Of a stretch of 64,000 bases of DNA, positions 18,121 through 26,956 are shown one piece after another (the first letter of the stretch is position 1; the number at the start of each line of letters is the position of its first letter). The DNA is from Arenimonas maotaiensis (GTDB taxonomy: Bacteria > Pseudomonadota > Gammaproteobacteria > Xanthomonadales > Xanthomonadaceae), in assembly GCF_014638745.1 (NCBI RefSeq), contig NZ_BMFO01000001.1:248001-312000 (forward strand), given 5' to 3'. The notes beneath the pieces were generated by a model. The model was given only the letters and a program-made list of their open reading frames with translations. It did not search any database and was not told the origin of the DNA. A program made the position numbers and the translations under genes.

Positions 18121-18930
18121 TTGGCAGAAATCATCGTAGTGACCTCCGGCAAGGGCGGCGTCGGCAAGACCACCTCCAGCGCCAGCATCGCCTGCGGCCT
18201 GGCCAAGGCCGGCAAGAAGACCGTGGTGATCGACTTCGACGTCGGCCTGCGCAACCTCGACCTGATCATGGGCTGCGAACGCCGCGTGGTGTACGACTTC
18301 GTCAACGTCGTGCACGGCGAAGCCAGCCTGAAGCAGGCGTTGATCAAGGACAAGCGCCTCGACAACCTGTTCGTATTGGCCGCCTCGCAGACCCGCGACA
18401 AGGACGCGCTGACCAAGGAAGGCGTGGGCAAGGTGCTGAACGACCTGCAGGCCGAAGGCTTCGACTACATCCTGTGCGACTCCCCGGCCGGCATCGAAAA
18501 AGGCGCGTTCCTGGCGATGTACTTCGCCGACCGCGCGGTGGTCGTGGTCAATCCGGAAGTGTCCTCGGTGCGCGACTCCGACCGCATCCTCGGCCTGCTG
18601 GCCTCCAAGACCAAGAAGGCCGAAGCCGGCGAACGCATCGTCGAGCATCTACTGCTGACCCGTTACAACCCGGCGCGCGTGGAGAAAGGCGAGATGCTGT
18701 CGATCGCCGACGTGCAGGAGATCCTCGGCCTGAGCGTGGTCGGCGTGATCCCGGAATCGCCGGAAGTGCTGCAGAGCTCCAACTCGGGCAATCCGGTGAT
18801 CCTCGACGAAGAATCGCAGGCCGGCCAGGCCTACACCGACGCCGTCGCCCGCATCCTCGGCGAGGACCGCCCGATGCGTTTCACCACGGTCGAGAAGAAG
18901 GGTTTCTTCTCCAAGATGTTCGGAGGCTGA
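18121..18930 (+). CDS. minD: Septum site-determining protein MinD
   Basis: MinD is a membrane-binding ATPase that oscillates with MinE and places the division septum. The 269-aa product starts with TTG (AAGGAG lies 9-14 bp upstream) and reads AEIIVVTSGKGGVGKTTSS, the deviant Walker A. DFDVGLRNLDLIMG and YILCDSPAGIEKGA (Walker B) follow. The C-terminal amphipathic membrane-targeting helix is visible as EKKGFFSKMFGG. The TTG start is preferred because no suitable ATG exists and the family N-terminus fits. A CATAAT hexamer in the 50-bp minC-minD gap could be a weak internal promoter. Confidence 0.97.
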   Translation: MAEIIVVTSGKGGVGKTTSSASIACGLAKAGKKTVVIDFDVGLRNLDLIMGCERRVVYDFVNVVHGEASLKQALIKDKRLDNLFVLAASQTRDKDALTKEGVGKVLNDLQAEGFDYILCDSPAGIEKGAFLAMYFADRAVVVVNPEVSSVRDSDRILGLLASKTKKAEAGERIVEHLLLTRYNPARVEKGEMLSIADVQEILGLSVVGVIPESPEVLQSSNSGNPVILDEESQAGQAYTDAVARILGEDRPMRFTTVEKKGFFSKMFGG

Positions 18931-18933
18931 ACC

Positions 18934-19212
18934 ATGGGACTGCTGCGCAACATCATCGAACAACTCGAGAAACTGGACAGCAAACCGACCTCGGCGGCCA
19001 CCGCCAAGAACCGGCTGCAGATCCTGGTCAACCAGACCCGCCGCGACGCCAACGCCCCGGACTACATGCCGCGCCTGCGCAGCGAACTGCTGGAAGTGAT
19101 CAAGAAGTACGTGCAGGTCAACGAAGAGGCGGTCAAGGTCAACTTCGAAAAGGACCGCGACGGCATCCAGGAAGTGCTCGACATCCAGATCGCCCTGCCC
19201 GACAAAGGCTGA
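18934..19212 (+). CDS. minE: Cell division topological specificity factor MinE
   Basis: A 92-aa MinE. The N-terminal MinD-activating part contains TAKNRLQILVNQTRRD, and the C-terminal dimerisation part contains MPRLRSELLEVIKKYVQVNE. MinE stimulates MinD ATPase to create pole-to-pole oscillation. It starts 3 bp after minD and is followed 2 bp later by the HEACH gene. Confidence 0.96.
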   Translation: MGLLRNIIEQLEKLDSKPTSAATAKNRLQILVNQTRRDANAPDYMPRLRSELLEVIKKYVQVNEEAVKVNFEKDRDGIQEVLDIQIALPDKG

Positions 19213-19214
19213 GC

Positions 19215-19754
19215 ATGGGATTCGAGGCGGACGCGCCGGTGTTGCGTCTGCGCGACACCGACATCGGACAGGCCCGGCATCTGCTGGGCCTGTTTTCGTT
19301 GCGGCTGGTCGTGGTCGCCGACGGCGAACCGATCCCCGGCAGCTATTGGGGCGAATGCGAGGCCGGCCTGATCGGCAGCGACGTGTACGCGCGCGCCGAC
19401 ACGCCCCTGCACTCGCTGCTGCACGAGGCCTGCCACCTGATCGTGCTGCCGCCCGAGCGCCGGGCCGCGGTGCACACCGACGCCACCGATTCGGTGCCGG
19501 AAGAGGACGCCACCTGCTACCTGCAGCTGCGGCTGGCCGATTACCTGCCTGGCTTCGGTTTTTCGCGCGCCTGCGCCGACATGGACGCCTGGGGCTACAG
19601 CTTCCGGCTGGGCTCGGCCGGCGCCTGGTTCGAGCGCGACGCCGAGGACGCGCGTGCCTTCCTGGAGCGCGCCGGCCTGTTGGCCCCGGACGGCGCCCTT
19701 CCGCTGCTGGCGCACTTGCCGAAAGCCGCGCCAGACCCTACGCTAGAACGCTGA
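19215..19754 (+). CDS. Uncharacterised protein with HExxH (zincin-like) motif, downstream of minE
   Basis: A 179-aa protein. Residues 70-74 read HEACH, a zinc-protease HExxH motif, set in LHSLLHEACHLIVLPPERR. About 20 residues later VPEEDATCYLQ offers a possible third ligand Glu, as in gluzincins. There is no signal peptide, so it is probably cytoplasmic. It begins 2 bp after minE, so it is likely co-expressed with minCDE. I do not recognise a named family. Enzymatic activity is an inference from the motif alone. Confidence 0.75.
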   Translation: MGFEADAPVLRLRDTDIGQARHLLGLFSLRLVVVADGEPIPGSYWGECEAGLIGSDVYARADTPLHSLLHEACHLIVLPPERRAAVHTDATDSVPEEDATCYLQLRLADYLPGFGFSRACADMDAWGYSFRLGSAGAWFERDAEDARAFLERAGLLAPDGALPLLAHLPKAAPDPTLER

Positions 19755-19770
19755 TCCACAGGAGCCCGCC

Positions 19771-21690
19771 ATGAACCGCCGCACACCGATCGCCCTCGCC
19801 CTTCTGCTCGCCCTCGGCGCGGGCCACAGCGCCGCCGCCAAGAAACCGGAGCCGGAATCGGCCGACCAGTTCGTGGCGCGGGTCAACAAATCCTTCAGCG
19901 ACATCTACAACGAGCTGACCTCGGCCTCCTGGCTGGCCGCCACCTACATCAACGAAGACAGCCAGCGCATCGAATCGGCCGCCAACCAGCGCAGCCTGAC
20001 GATGCTGAACGGCTTTCTGGAGCAGGCCAAACGCTACCGCGGCCACTACCGCGCCGACACCGCGCGCGCGCTGCAGCTGATCCGGCTGTCGACCGCGATG
20101 CCGGCGCCGCAGGATCCGGCCCAGCTCAAGGAACTGACCGAGATCGTCAGCCGCCTCGGCGCCGCCTACGGCGCCGGCAAATACTGCCCGGACGCCGCCA
20201 AACCGGACGCGTGCCTGGACATCGGCGAAATCTCCGACATCCTGGCCGACACCCAAGGCAAGAGCTACGAGGAACTGGAGCGCGCCTGGAAGGGCTGGCA
20301 CACCATCTCGGTGCCGATGCGCAAGGACTACCAGCGCTTCGTCGAGCTGACCAACACCGGCGCACGCGAAATGGGCTTCGCCAACACCGGCGACCAGTGG
20401 CGCTCCGGCTACGACATGAGTCCCGCCGACTTCCAGCAGGAAAGCGACCGCCTGTGGGGCCAGGTGCGTCCGCTGTACGAACAGCTGCAGTGCTACGCCA
20501 AGAACAAACTGGTGCAGAAGTACGGCAGCAAGGGCGAGATCGACGGCATGATCCCCGCGCATCTGACCGGCAACCTGTGGCAGCAGGACTGGGGCGCGCT
20601 GTGGCCGCTGCTGGAGCCGTACAAAGGCGTCGGCAGTCTCGACATCAACGGCGCGCTGGCCGCCAAGCGCAAGGCCCTGTTCGACAAACTGGTGGCCGAC
20701 GCCGGCGGCGCCGAGAAGCTGAGCGCCGTGCAGCTGGCCGAACTGGAACGCAAGGCCGACCTGGAAAGCGCGGTGGCCATGACCCGCATGGCGGAAAGCT
20801 TCTACACCGGCCTGGGCATGCCGGCGTTGCCGAAGTCGTTCTACGCCAACTCGCAGCTGGTGCAGCCGCGCGACCGCGACGTGGTCTGCCACGCCAGCGC
20901 CTGGCCGATGAACACCAGCGGCGACGTGCGCATCAAGATGTGCATCAAGCCGAACGAGGAGGAGTTCACCACCATCTACCACGAGCTCGGCCACGTGTAT
21001 TACTACTTGGCCTACAAGGACCAGCCCTACCTGTTCCAGAACGGCGCGCATGACGGCTTCCACGAGGCCATCGGCGACACCATCGTGCTGTCGATGACGC
21101 CGGAATACCTGAACTCGATCGGCTTGGTCGACAAGCCGGCGGTCAGCGACGAAGCGGTGATCAACGCCCAGATGCGCATGGCGCTGGCCAAGGTCGCGTT
21201 CATGCCGTTCGGGCTGATGATCGACCGCTGGCGCTGGGGCGTGTTCGACGGCTCGATCGCGCCGGAGAACTACAACAAGGCCTGGTGGAGCCTGAAGGCC
21301 AAGTACCAGGGCGTGGCCCCGGCCGATGCCCGCGGCGAGGAATTCTTCGACGCCGGCGCCAAGTACCATGTGCCGGGCAACACCCCGTATACCCGCTACT
21401 TCCTATCGCACATCCTGCAGTTCCAGTTCTACAAGGCGCTGTGCGACGCCTCCGGCCATAAGGGTCCGCTGTACCAGTGCAACTTCGCCGGCAACGCCGA
21501 AGCCGGTCGCCGGTATTGGGCCATGCTGGGCAAAGGCGCCAGCCAACCCTGGCAGCAGACCATGAAGGAGCTGACCGGCAAGGAGGAAATGGACGGTTCG
21601 GCCGTGCTGGAATACTTCGCGCCGCTGCAGGCCTGGCTGACCAAGCAGAACGAAGGCAAGCAGTGCGGCTGGCAGGCGCCGGAGGCCTGA
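19771..21690 (+). CDS. M2-family peptidyl-dipeptidase (ACE-like), secreted
   Basis: A 639-aa protein with a signal peptide (first ~22 residues, cleaved after AAA). It has the M2/ACE zinc motif TIYHELGHVYYYLAYK, with the third ligand in DGFHEAIGDT. The length is close to a single ACE domain. Bacterial members such as the Xanthomonas ACE homologue cleave dipeptides from peptide C-termini in the periplasm. GGAG precedes the ATG by 8 bp. The last base of its TGA is the first base of the Rieske gene's ATG. Confidence 0.93.
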   Translation: MNRRTPIALALLLALGAGHSAAAKKPEPESADQFVARVNKSFSDIYNELTSASWLAATYINEDSQRIESAANQRSLTMLNGFLEQAKRYRGHYRADTARALQLIRLSTAMPAPQDPAQLKELTEIVSRLGAAYGAGKYCPDAAKPDACLDIGEISDILADTQGKSYEELERAWKGWHTISVPMRKDYQRFVELTNTGAREMGFANTGDQWRSGYDMSPADFQQESDRLWGQVRPLYEQLQCYAKNKLVQKYGSKGEIDGMIPAHLTGNLWQQDWGALWPLLEPYKGVGSLDINGALAAKRKALFDKLVADAGGAEKLSAVQLAELERKADLESAVAMTRMAESFYTGLGMPALPKSFYANSQLVQPRDRDVVCHASAWPMNTSGDVRIKMCIKPNEEEFTTIYHELGHVYYYLAYKDQPYLFQNGAHDGFHEAIGDTIVLSMTPEYLNSIGLVDKPAVSDEAVINAQMRMALAKVAFMPFGLMIDRWRWGVFDGSIAPENYNKAWWSLKAKYQGVAPADARGEEFFDAGAKYHVPGNTPYTRYFLSHILQFQFYKALCDASGHKGPLYQCNFAGNAEAGRRYWAMLGKGASQPWQQTMKELTGKEEMDGSAVLEYFAPLQAWLTKQNEGKQCGWQAPEA

Positions 21691-22778
21691 TGCGCGCCGA
21701 CGCCGCCGATCTGGCACCGCAGCCGCTGGCCACCGCCACCGCCCTGCCCGCGCGTTTCTACACCGGCGAGGCGACGGCCGATCTCGACCAGCGGGCGGTG
21801 TTCGACCGCCACTGGCAATACATCTGCCACGCCAGCCAGATCGGCGATGAGGGCGATTACACGGTGGCGGCCATGGGCCGCCTGCCGGTGATCGTGATCC
21901 GCACCGCCGACGGCCTGCGCGGCTACCACAACGTCTGCCGGCACCGTGCCGGCCCGATGGCGCACTGCCCCGGCAAGGGCGCCAAGCAGCTGCGCTGCAA
22001 GTACCACGGCTGGACCTACAATCTGGACGGCAGCCTGCGCACCGCGACCGAGATGAAGGACGTGGCCGACTTCGACATCGCCGACGTGCGCCTGCCGGAA
22101 GTGCACGTGCGCGAGTTCGAGGGCCTGGTGTTCGCCGCCGCCTCGAACGATGCGCCGCCGTTCGAAGAGTACGTGGAAGGCATCGCCGAACGCCTGGCGG
22201 TCAGCGGCCACCGTCTGGTCGACCTGCGCTTCCACCAGCACCTGCATTACGACATCGACTGCAACTGGAAGACCTACGTCGACAATTATCTGGAAGGCTA
22301 CCACGTGCCGCACGTGCATCCGGAGCTCAACAAGCTGCTGGATTACCGCAGCTACGTGACCGAAACCAAGCGCTGGCATTCCATGCAGTTCAGCCCGCTG
22401 GAAAGCGGCGACGACCTGTACGGCTCGGGCGAGGCGCTGTACTACTTCATGTACCCGAACACCATGCTCAACATCCTGCCGGGCCGCCTGCAGACCAACC
22501 GGGTGCTGCCGTTACCGGGCAACCGCTGCCGCGTGGAGTTCGATTTCTTCTACGTGGAGAGCAAAGGCGAAAGCGACGACATCCGCCGCCAGCGCGACCT
22601 GGAATTCTCCGATGTGGTGCAGGACGAGGACATCCGCATCTGCATCGACGTGCAGAAGGGCCTGGACAGCGGCTCGTATCACGCCGGCCGGCTGAACCCG
22701 CTACGCGAGAACGCCCTGCACCACTTCCAGGAACTGCTGCGCGCGGATTACCGCGCGCACGGCGGATCAGCCGGCTGA
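21690..22778 (+). CDS. Rieske-type ring-hydroxylating oxygenase alpha subunit
   Basis: A 362-aa oxygenase. The Rieske [2Fe-2S] domain has CRHRAGPM and CKYHGWTY (Cys-x-His ... Cys-x2-His), residues ~80-110. The catalytic domain has the non-haem iron facial triad region DNYLEGYHVPHVHPEL. It resembles the choline monooxygenase/carnitine oxygenase (CntA) branch more than classical aromatic dioxygenases. No reductase or ferredoxin partner is adjacent, so the electron donor and substrate are unknown. The ATG shares one base with the preceding TGA. A strong terminator follows. Confidence 0.88.
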   Translation: MRADAADLAPQPLATATALPARFYTGEATADLDQRAVFDRHWQYICHASQIGDEGDYTVAAMGRLPVIVIRTADGLRGYHNVCRHRAGPMAHCPGKGAKQLRCKYHGWTYNLDGSLRTATEMKDVADFDIADVRLPEVHVREFEGLVFAAASNDAPPFEEYVEGIAERLAVSGHRLVDLRFHQHLHYDIDCNWKTYVDNYLEGYHVPHVHPELNKLLDYRSYVTETKRWHSMQFSPLESGDDLYGSGEALYYFMYPNTMLNILPGRLQTNRVLPLPGNRCRVEFDFFYVESKGESDDIRRQRDLEFSDVVQDEDIRICIDVQKGLDSGSYHAGRLNPLRENALHHFQELLRADYRAHGGSAG

Positions 22779-22802
22779 TCCATGCGCTAAAGATCCAAGT
22801 TC

Positions 22803-22834
22803 ACGCGGCGCACTTCGGTGCGCCGTGTTTTTTG
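22803..22834 (+). terminator. Rho-independent terminator after the Rieske oxygenase gene
   Basis: A stem of about 11 bp (ACGCGGCGCAC with GTGCGCCGTGT) closes a TTCG tetraloop and is followed by TTTTTT. It lies between the plus-strand oxygenase and the convergent MFS gene. Confidence 0.92.
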
Positions 22835-22849
22835 GATCGAACCCCGACA

Positions 22850-24106
22850 TCACAACTCGTCGGTCGGTTCGAACGCCGCCGGCTCGGCCGGGCTGTGCGG
22901 CGGTGCGTGCGGTTGCCGCAGATAGACCAGCCAGATGCCGATGGCGGCGACCACGAACAGCAGCGCGGCGATGGCCAGATGCAGCGGGTGCTTGCCCAGC
23001 AGGGGAACCAGCAGGCCGGAGATCAGCGCGTTGCCCATCAGGCCGATGAAGGCCTGCATCGAGGATGCCGTGCCGCGGATGGCCGGATACAGGTCGAGCA
23101 GCGCGATGGTCACGATCGGGAACACCAGCGCGATGCCGAACGCGAAGCCGGTCATCGGCAGCACCGCCCACGGCAGGCGCAGGGTCTCGGTGGACAGGCA
23201 ATACGCCAGATTGGCCACGGCCGACAGCAGGCAGATGGCGAAGCCCCAGGCCACCAGACGCGAGGCCGAGACCTTGCCGGCCAGACGGCCGCTGAGGAAG
23301 GCGCCTACGCTCATGCCGGCGATGGTGGGCACGAAGAACCAGCCGAACTGGGTCTCGTCCAGGCGCAGGTGCAGCATCACGTAATCCGGCGCCGCCGCGA
23401 TGTACAGGAACAGGCAGCCGAACAGGCTGGTGCTGGTCAGCGCCAGCAGCCGGAACGGCCGGCTGGACAGCATGCCGCCGTAAGCCTTGGCCAGCGTGAC
23501 CGGATGCAGCGGCGTACGCTTGGCCGCCGGGTGCGATTCCGGCAGCAGGCTGCCGACGATGGCCAGCATCAGCGCCGACAGCGCCACCAGGAACCAGAAG
23601 ATGCCGCGCCAGTCGCTGCCGACCAGGATGAAGCCGCCGATAATCGGCGCCACCGCCGGCGCGATCGAGAAGATCATCGACACCAGGCTCATCATGCGCT
23701 GGGCGTGGTCGCCGTCGAACACGTCGCGGATCACCGCGCGCCCGACGATCAGGCCGACGCCGGCGCACAGGCCCTGCACGAAGCGGTAGACCAGCAGTTC
23801 CTGCAGGCTGCCGGCCATGGCGCAGCCGACCGAGGCCAGCAGGAACAGCGCCAGCCCACCGAGGATCACCGGTTTCCGGCCGAAAGCGTCCGACAGCGCG
23901 CCATGTAACAGCGACATCGCGGCGTAGCCCAGCAGATAGACGCTGATGGTCTGCTGGATGGCGGCGTCCATCACCCGCAGGTCGACCGCCAGGGCGTGGA
24001 AGGCGGGGAAGATGCTGTCGATCGCGAACGGCCCGACCATCGCCAGCAGGCCGAGGATGATCGCCAACCGGCGGCGCGAAATCGCCAGATTTCCGGCGCG
24101 GCTCAT
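22850..24106 (-). CDS. Bcr/CflA-type multidrug efflux MFS transporter
   Basis: A 418-aa transporter with about 12 membrane spans. The family opening is LLAMVGPFAIDSIFPAFHAL. The MFS loop 2-3 motif reads GALSDAFGRKPVILGG, and motif C-like FVQGLCAGVGLIVGRAVIRDVF follows, as in the DHA1 drug:H+ antiporters Bcr/CflA. The start chosen overlaps the upstream 57-aa membrane-protein gene (ATGA), so the two are coupled. Longer starts would cover that gene. Confidence 0.9.
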   Translation of the reverse strand: MSRAGNLAISRRRLAIILGLLAMVGPFAIDSIFPAFHALAVDLRVMDAAIQQTISVYLLGYAAMSLLHGALSDAFGRKPVILGGLALFLLASVGCAMAGSLQELLVYRFVQGLCAGVGLIVGRAVIRDVFDGDHAQRMMSLVSMIFSIAPAVAPIIGGFILVGSDWRGIFWFLVALSALMLAIVGSLLPESHPAAKRTPLHPVTLAKAYGGMLSSRPFRLLALTSTSLFGCLFLYIAAAPDYVMLHLRLDETQFGWFFVPTIAGMSVGAFLSGRLAGKVSASRLVAWGFAICLLSAVANLAYCLSTETLRLPWAVLPMTGFAFGIALVFPIVTIALLDLYPAIRGTASSMQAFIGLMGNALISGLLVPLLGKHPLHLAIAALLFVVAAIGIWLVYLRQPHAPPHSPAEPAAFEPTDEL

Positions 24107-24276
24107 AGCGGAATCGGCGGCAGGCCGAGCGCCGGCGCCAAATACCACCAGGCCGCGGCCAGCACGAAGGCGACCAGGCCCAGACGCAGCAGGAAGCCGG
24201 CCGCCTTGAACAGCAGATACAGGCAGAAAACGGCAATCAGGCCGATGACCAGACCGGTGACGAGGGTGGTGCTCAT
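24103..24276 (-). CDS. Small membrane protein (57 aa) coupled to the Bcr/CflA pump
   Basis: A 57-codon ORF with ATG, reading [20 protein letters not shown] at its start and ending in [10 protein letters not shown]. It is almost wholly hydrophobic, with two probable transmembrane helices (about 6-26 and 28-48) separated by a short Lys/Arg-containing turn. Its TGA overlaps the ATG of the efflux gene in ATGA. AGGAG lies about 7 bp upstream of its start. I recognise no family. The coupling suggests a helper subunit or stabilising peptide for the pump, which is inference only. Confidence 0.65.
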   Translation of the reverse strand: MSTTLVTGLVIGLIAVFCLYLLFKAAGFLLRLGLVAFVLAAAWWYLAPALGLPPIPL

Positions 24277-24381
24277 GCAGGCTCCTTTGCCCGTCTAGTT
24301 TACTCCATCATGGCGGCGCCAAGGCCGCCCGTTGCCCGGCGTTCCCCGTTAGAATGGGGCTTTGCAGCATCCGAGTTCCGC

Positions 24382-26631
24382 ATGACCGACATGACCCGCC
24401 CCAGTTTCCACGGCTTCGAGCAGATTCCGCTGCGCGAATACGCCGAACGCGCCTATCTCGACTACTCCATGTACGTGGTGCTCGACCGCGCCCTGCCCTT
24501 CCTCGGCGACGGCCTGAAGCCGGTGCAGCGCCGGATCATCTACGCCATGAGCGAGCTGTCGCTGAACGCCTCGGCCAAACCGAAGAAATCGGCGCGTACC
24601 ATCGGCGACGTCATCGGCAAATACCACCCGCACGGCGATTCGGCCTGCTACGAGGCCATGGTGCTGATGGCGCAGCCGTTCTCCTACCGCTATCCGCTGA
24701 TCGAGGGCCAGGGCAACTTCGGCTCCAGCGACGACCCGAAATCGTTCGCGGCCATGCGCTACACCGAATCCAAGCTGACCCCGATCGCGGAAGTGCTGCT
24801 GGGCGAACTCGGCCAGGGCACCGTGGACTGGAACCCGAACTTCGACGGAACCCTGCAGGAGCCGACCTGGCTGCCGGCGCGTCTGCCGCACATCCTGCTC
24901 AACGGCACCACCGGCATCGCCGTCGGCATGGCCACCGACATCCCGCCGCACAACCTCAACGAAGTGGTCAGCGCCTGCATCCGCCTGCTCGACGACCCCG
25001 ACGCCAGCGTGCGCGACCTGTGCGAACACGTGCTGGGCCCGGATTATCCGAGCCGGGCCGAGATCATCACGCCGCGCCAGGAGATCGCGGCCATGTACGA
25101 GAGCGGCGGCGGCTCGATCCGCGCGCGCGCCACCTACGTCAAGGAAGGCAACGACATCGTGCTGACCGCGCTGCCGTACCAAGTGTCGCCCTCGAAGGTG
25201 ATGGAGCAGATCGCGCAGCAGATGCGCGCCAAGAAGCTGCCCTGGCTGGAGGACCTGCGCGACGAGTCCGACCACGAGACGCCGACCCGCCTGGTGCTGG
25301 TGCCGCGCTCGAACCGGGTCGACGTCGACGCGTTGATGGGCCACCTGTTCGCAACCACCGACCTGGAGAAGAGCTACCGGGTCAACTTCAACATCATCGG
25401 CCTGGACGGACGGCCGCAGGTCAAGGACCTGAAATCGCTGCTGGGCGAATGGCTGGGCTTCCGCATGGACACCCTGCGCAAACGCCTGAACCACCGCAAG
25501 GACAAGGTCGAGCGCCGCCTGCACCTGCTGGAAGGCCTGCTGACCGCCTTCCTCAACCTGGACGAGGTGATCCACATCATCCGCACCGAAGACGAGCCGA
25601 AAGCGGTGCTGATGGCGCGCTTCGGACTCAGTGAGGAACAGGCCGACTACATCCTGGAGACCAAGCTGAAGCAGCTGGCGCGCCTGGAGGAGATGAAGAT
25701 CCGCGGCGAGCAGGAATCGTTGGCGGCCGAGCTGGCCAAGATCACGGCCATCCTGGGTTCCAACGCCAAGCTCAAGAAGCTGCTGAAGGACGAACTGCAG
25801 GCCGATGCCGCCAAGTTCGGCGACGCCCGCCTGTCGCCGCTGGTCACCCGCGGCTCGGCGCAGGCCATCGACGAAAGCGCGCTGGTGGCCAGCGAACCGA
25901 TGACCGTGGTGCTGTCGCAGAAAGGCTGGATCCGCGCCGGCAAGGGCCACGAGCTCGATCCGGCGGCGCTGGGCTACCGCGAGGGCGACGCCCTGCGCGA
26001 CTTCGTGCGCGGCCGCAGCACGATGAACGTGGCGGTGCTGGACTCCACCGGCCGTAGCTATTCCTGCCTGACCCACACCCTGCCCTCGGCGCGCGGCAAC
26101 GGCGAACCGCTCAGCGGCCGCTTCACGCCGCCGTCCGGGGCCGAGTTCGTCGGCCTGGCCTCGGCCGAACCGGCGCAGAAGTTCATCGTCGCCAGCAGCT
26201 TCGGCTACGGCTTCATCACCGCGTTCGAGAACTTCCTGGCCGGCAAGAAGGCCGGCAAGCAGCTGATCAACGCCGACGCTGCGGCCGAGATCCTGCCGCC
26301 GGCCGCGGTGCACGACATCGAGACCGATTTCGTGGTGGCGATCAGCTCGACCGGCAACCTGTTGGCGTTCCCGGCCAAGGAACTGCCCGAGCTCGACAAG
26401 GGCAAAGGCAACAAGATCCTGCAGATCCCGCCGGCCAAGCTGAAAGCCGGCGAGGAAACCGTCATCGCCATCACCTGCGTCAAGCTGGGCGGCGAATTGG
26501 TGCTGCACTGCGGCCAGCGCAAGCTGGTATTGGCCTGGCGCGACCTGCAGGCCTACCAGGGCGCGCGCGCCCAGCGCGGCCACGCCCTGCCGCGCGGCTT
26601 CCAGCGCGTCGACAGCATCGAAAGCCAATAA
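24382..26631 (+). CDS. parC: DNA topoisomerase IV subunit A
   Basis: ParC is the DNA-cleaving subunit of topoisomerase IV, which decatenates daughter chromosomes. The 749-aa product has the winged-helix/tower core with [17 protein letters not shown], the region around the active-site Tyr in [15 protein letters not shown], and a C-terminal beta-pinwheel ([15 protein letters not shown] and on). The quinolone-resistance region reads [15 protein letters not shown]: Ser and Glu at the positions equal to E. coli Ser80 and Glu84 are unmutated. The start at MTDMTRP gives the usual N-terminus. parE is not in the window. Confidence 0.97.
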   Translation: MTDMTRPSFHGFEQIPLREYAERAYLDYSMYVVLDRALPFLGDGLKPVQRRIIYAMSELSLNASAKPKKSARTIGDVIGKYHPHGDSACYEAMVLMAQPFSYRYPLIEGQGNFGSSDDPKSFAAMRYTESKLTPIAEVLLGELGQGTVDWNPNFDGTLQEPTWLPARLPHILLNGTTGIAVGMATDIPPHNLNEVVSACIRLLDDPDASVRDLCEHVLGPDYPSRAEIITPRQEIAAMYESGGGSIRARATYVKEGNDIVLTALPYQVSPSKVMEQIAQQMRAKKLPWLEDLRDESDHETPTRLVLVPRSNRVDVDALMGHLFATTDLEKSYRVNFNIIGLDGRPQVKDLKSLLGEWLGFRMDTLRKRLNHRKDKVERRLHLLEGLLTAFLNLDEVIHIIRTEDEPKAVLMARFGLSEEQADYILETKLKQLARLEEMKIRGEQESLAAELAKITAILGSNAKLKKLLKDELQADAAKFGDARLSPLVTRGSAQAIDESALVASEPMTVVLSQKGWIRAGKGHELDPAALGYREGDALRDFVRGRSTMNVAVLDSTGRSYSCLTHTLPSARGNGEPLSGRFTPPSGAEFVGLASAEPAQKFIVASSFGYGFITAFENFLAGKKAGKQLINADAAAEILPPAAVHDIETDFVVAISSTGNLLAFPAKELPELDKGKGNKILQIPPAKLKAGEETVIAITCVKLGGELVLHCGQRKLVLAWRDLQAYQGARAQRGHALPRGFQRVDSIESQ

Positions 26632-26654
26632 TCCCCACCTAAGCCGGAGCCGCC

Positions 26655-26789
26655 ATGCGTGTGATCCTGAAACGTCTGTTGTTGGCGCTGACCGCGCTGG
26701 TGTTGCTGCTGGTATTGGCGGCCTACGGCCTGCTGCGCACCGCCTCCCGGGTCATCGGGCCGAAATGCCCATCGGGCTTGACCTGGTAA
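26655..26789 (+). pseudogene. 5' stub of a membrane-anchored protein, truncated at a junction
   Basis: A 44-codon reading frame following parC, with GGAG before its ATG. It begins MRVILKRLLLALTALVLLLV, a signal-anchor helix, and continues YGLLRTASR before the frame runs into foreign sequence and stops. Codons up to about 26745 read like the start of a large exported protein; I cannot name the family. Codons after that point read better on the opposite strand, as the end of a peptidoglycan-binding repeat. It is therefore a gene cut by a rearrangement or assembly join. Confidence 0.6.
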
Positions 26790-26866
26790 CCCGCCCGCTT
26801 GAGCAGCACCTGGGTGACCGCGACGATGGGCAGGATGTTTCCGTACTCTGCGATGGCATAGCTCAT
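26723..26866 (-). pseudogene. N-terminal fragment of a peptidoglycan-binding-domain protein, truncated
   Basis: Minus-strand ORF of 47 codons downstream of asnB. It reads ILPIVAVTQVLLKRAGYQVK then PDGHFGPMTREAVR: the core pattern of a PG_binding_1 repeat (LLKRAGY...DGxFGPxTREAV), which should continue with a Phe-Gln helix. Instead the frame stops after SRP, inside sequence that belongs to the plus-strand stub after parC. About 35-40 residues of genuine coding sequence survive. Together with the converging stub this marks a breakpoint at roughly 26735-26752. Confidence 0.65.
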
Positions 26867-26956
26867 GGCGCGACCCGATGGCATGGGGCGCTCATTCCAT
26901 CCGCCACGCGGGCGCCCGACAATTCATCGAACGCCATAGGCCGCTTGTCGAAGCGG

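Noticed and set aside
24580-24700. Fluoroquinolone-resistance changes in parC
   Set aside because: Positions equal to Ser80 and Glu84 are unmutated; no resistance signature is seen.
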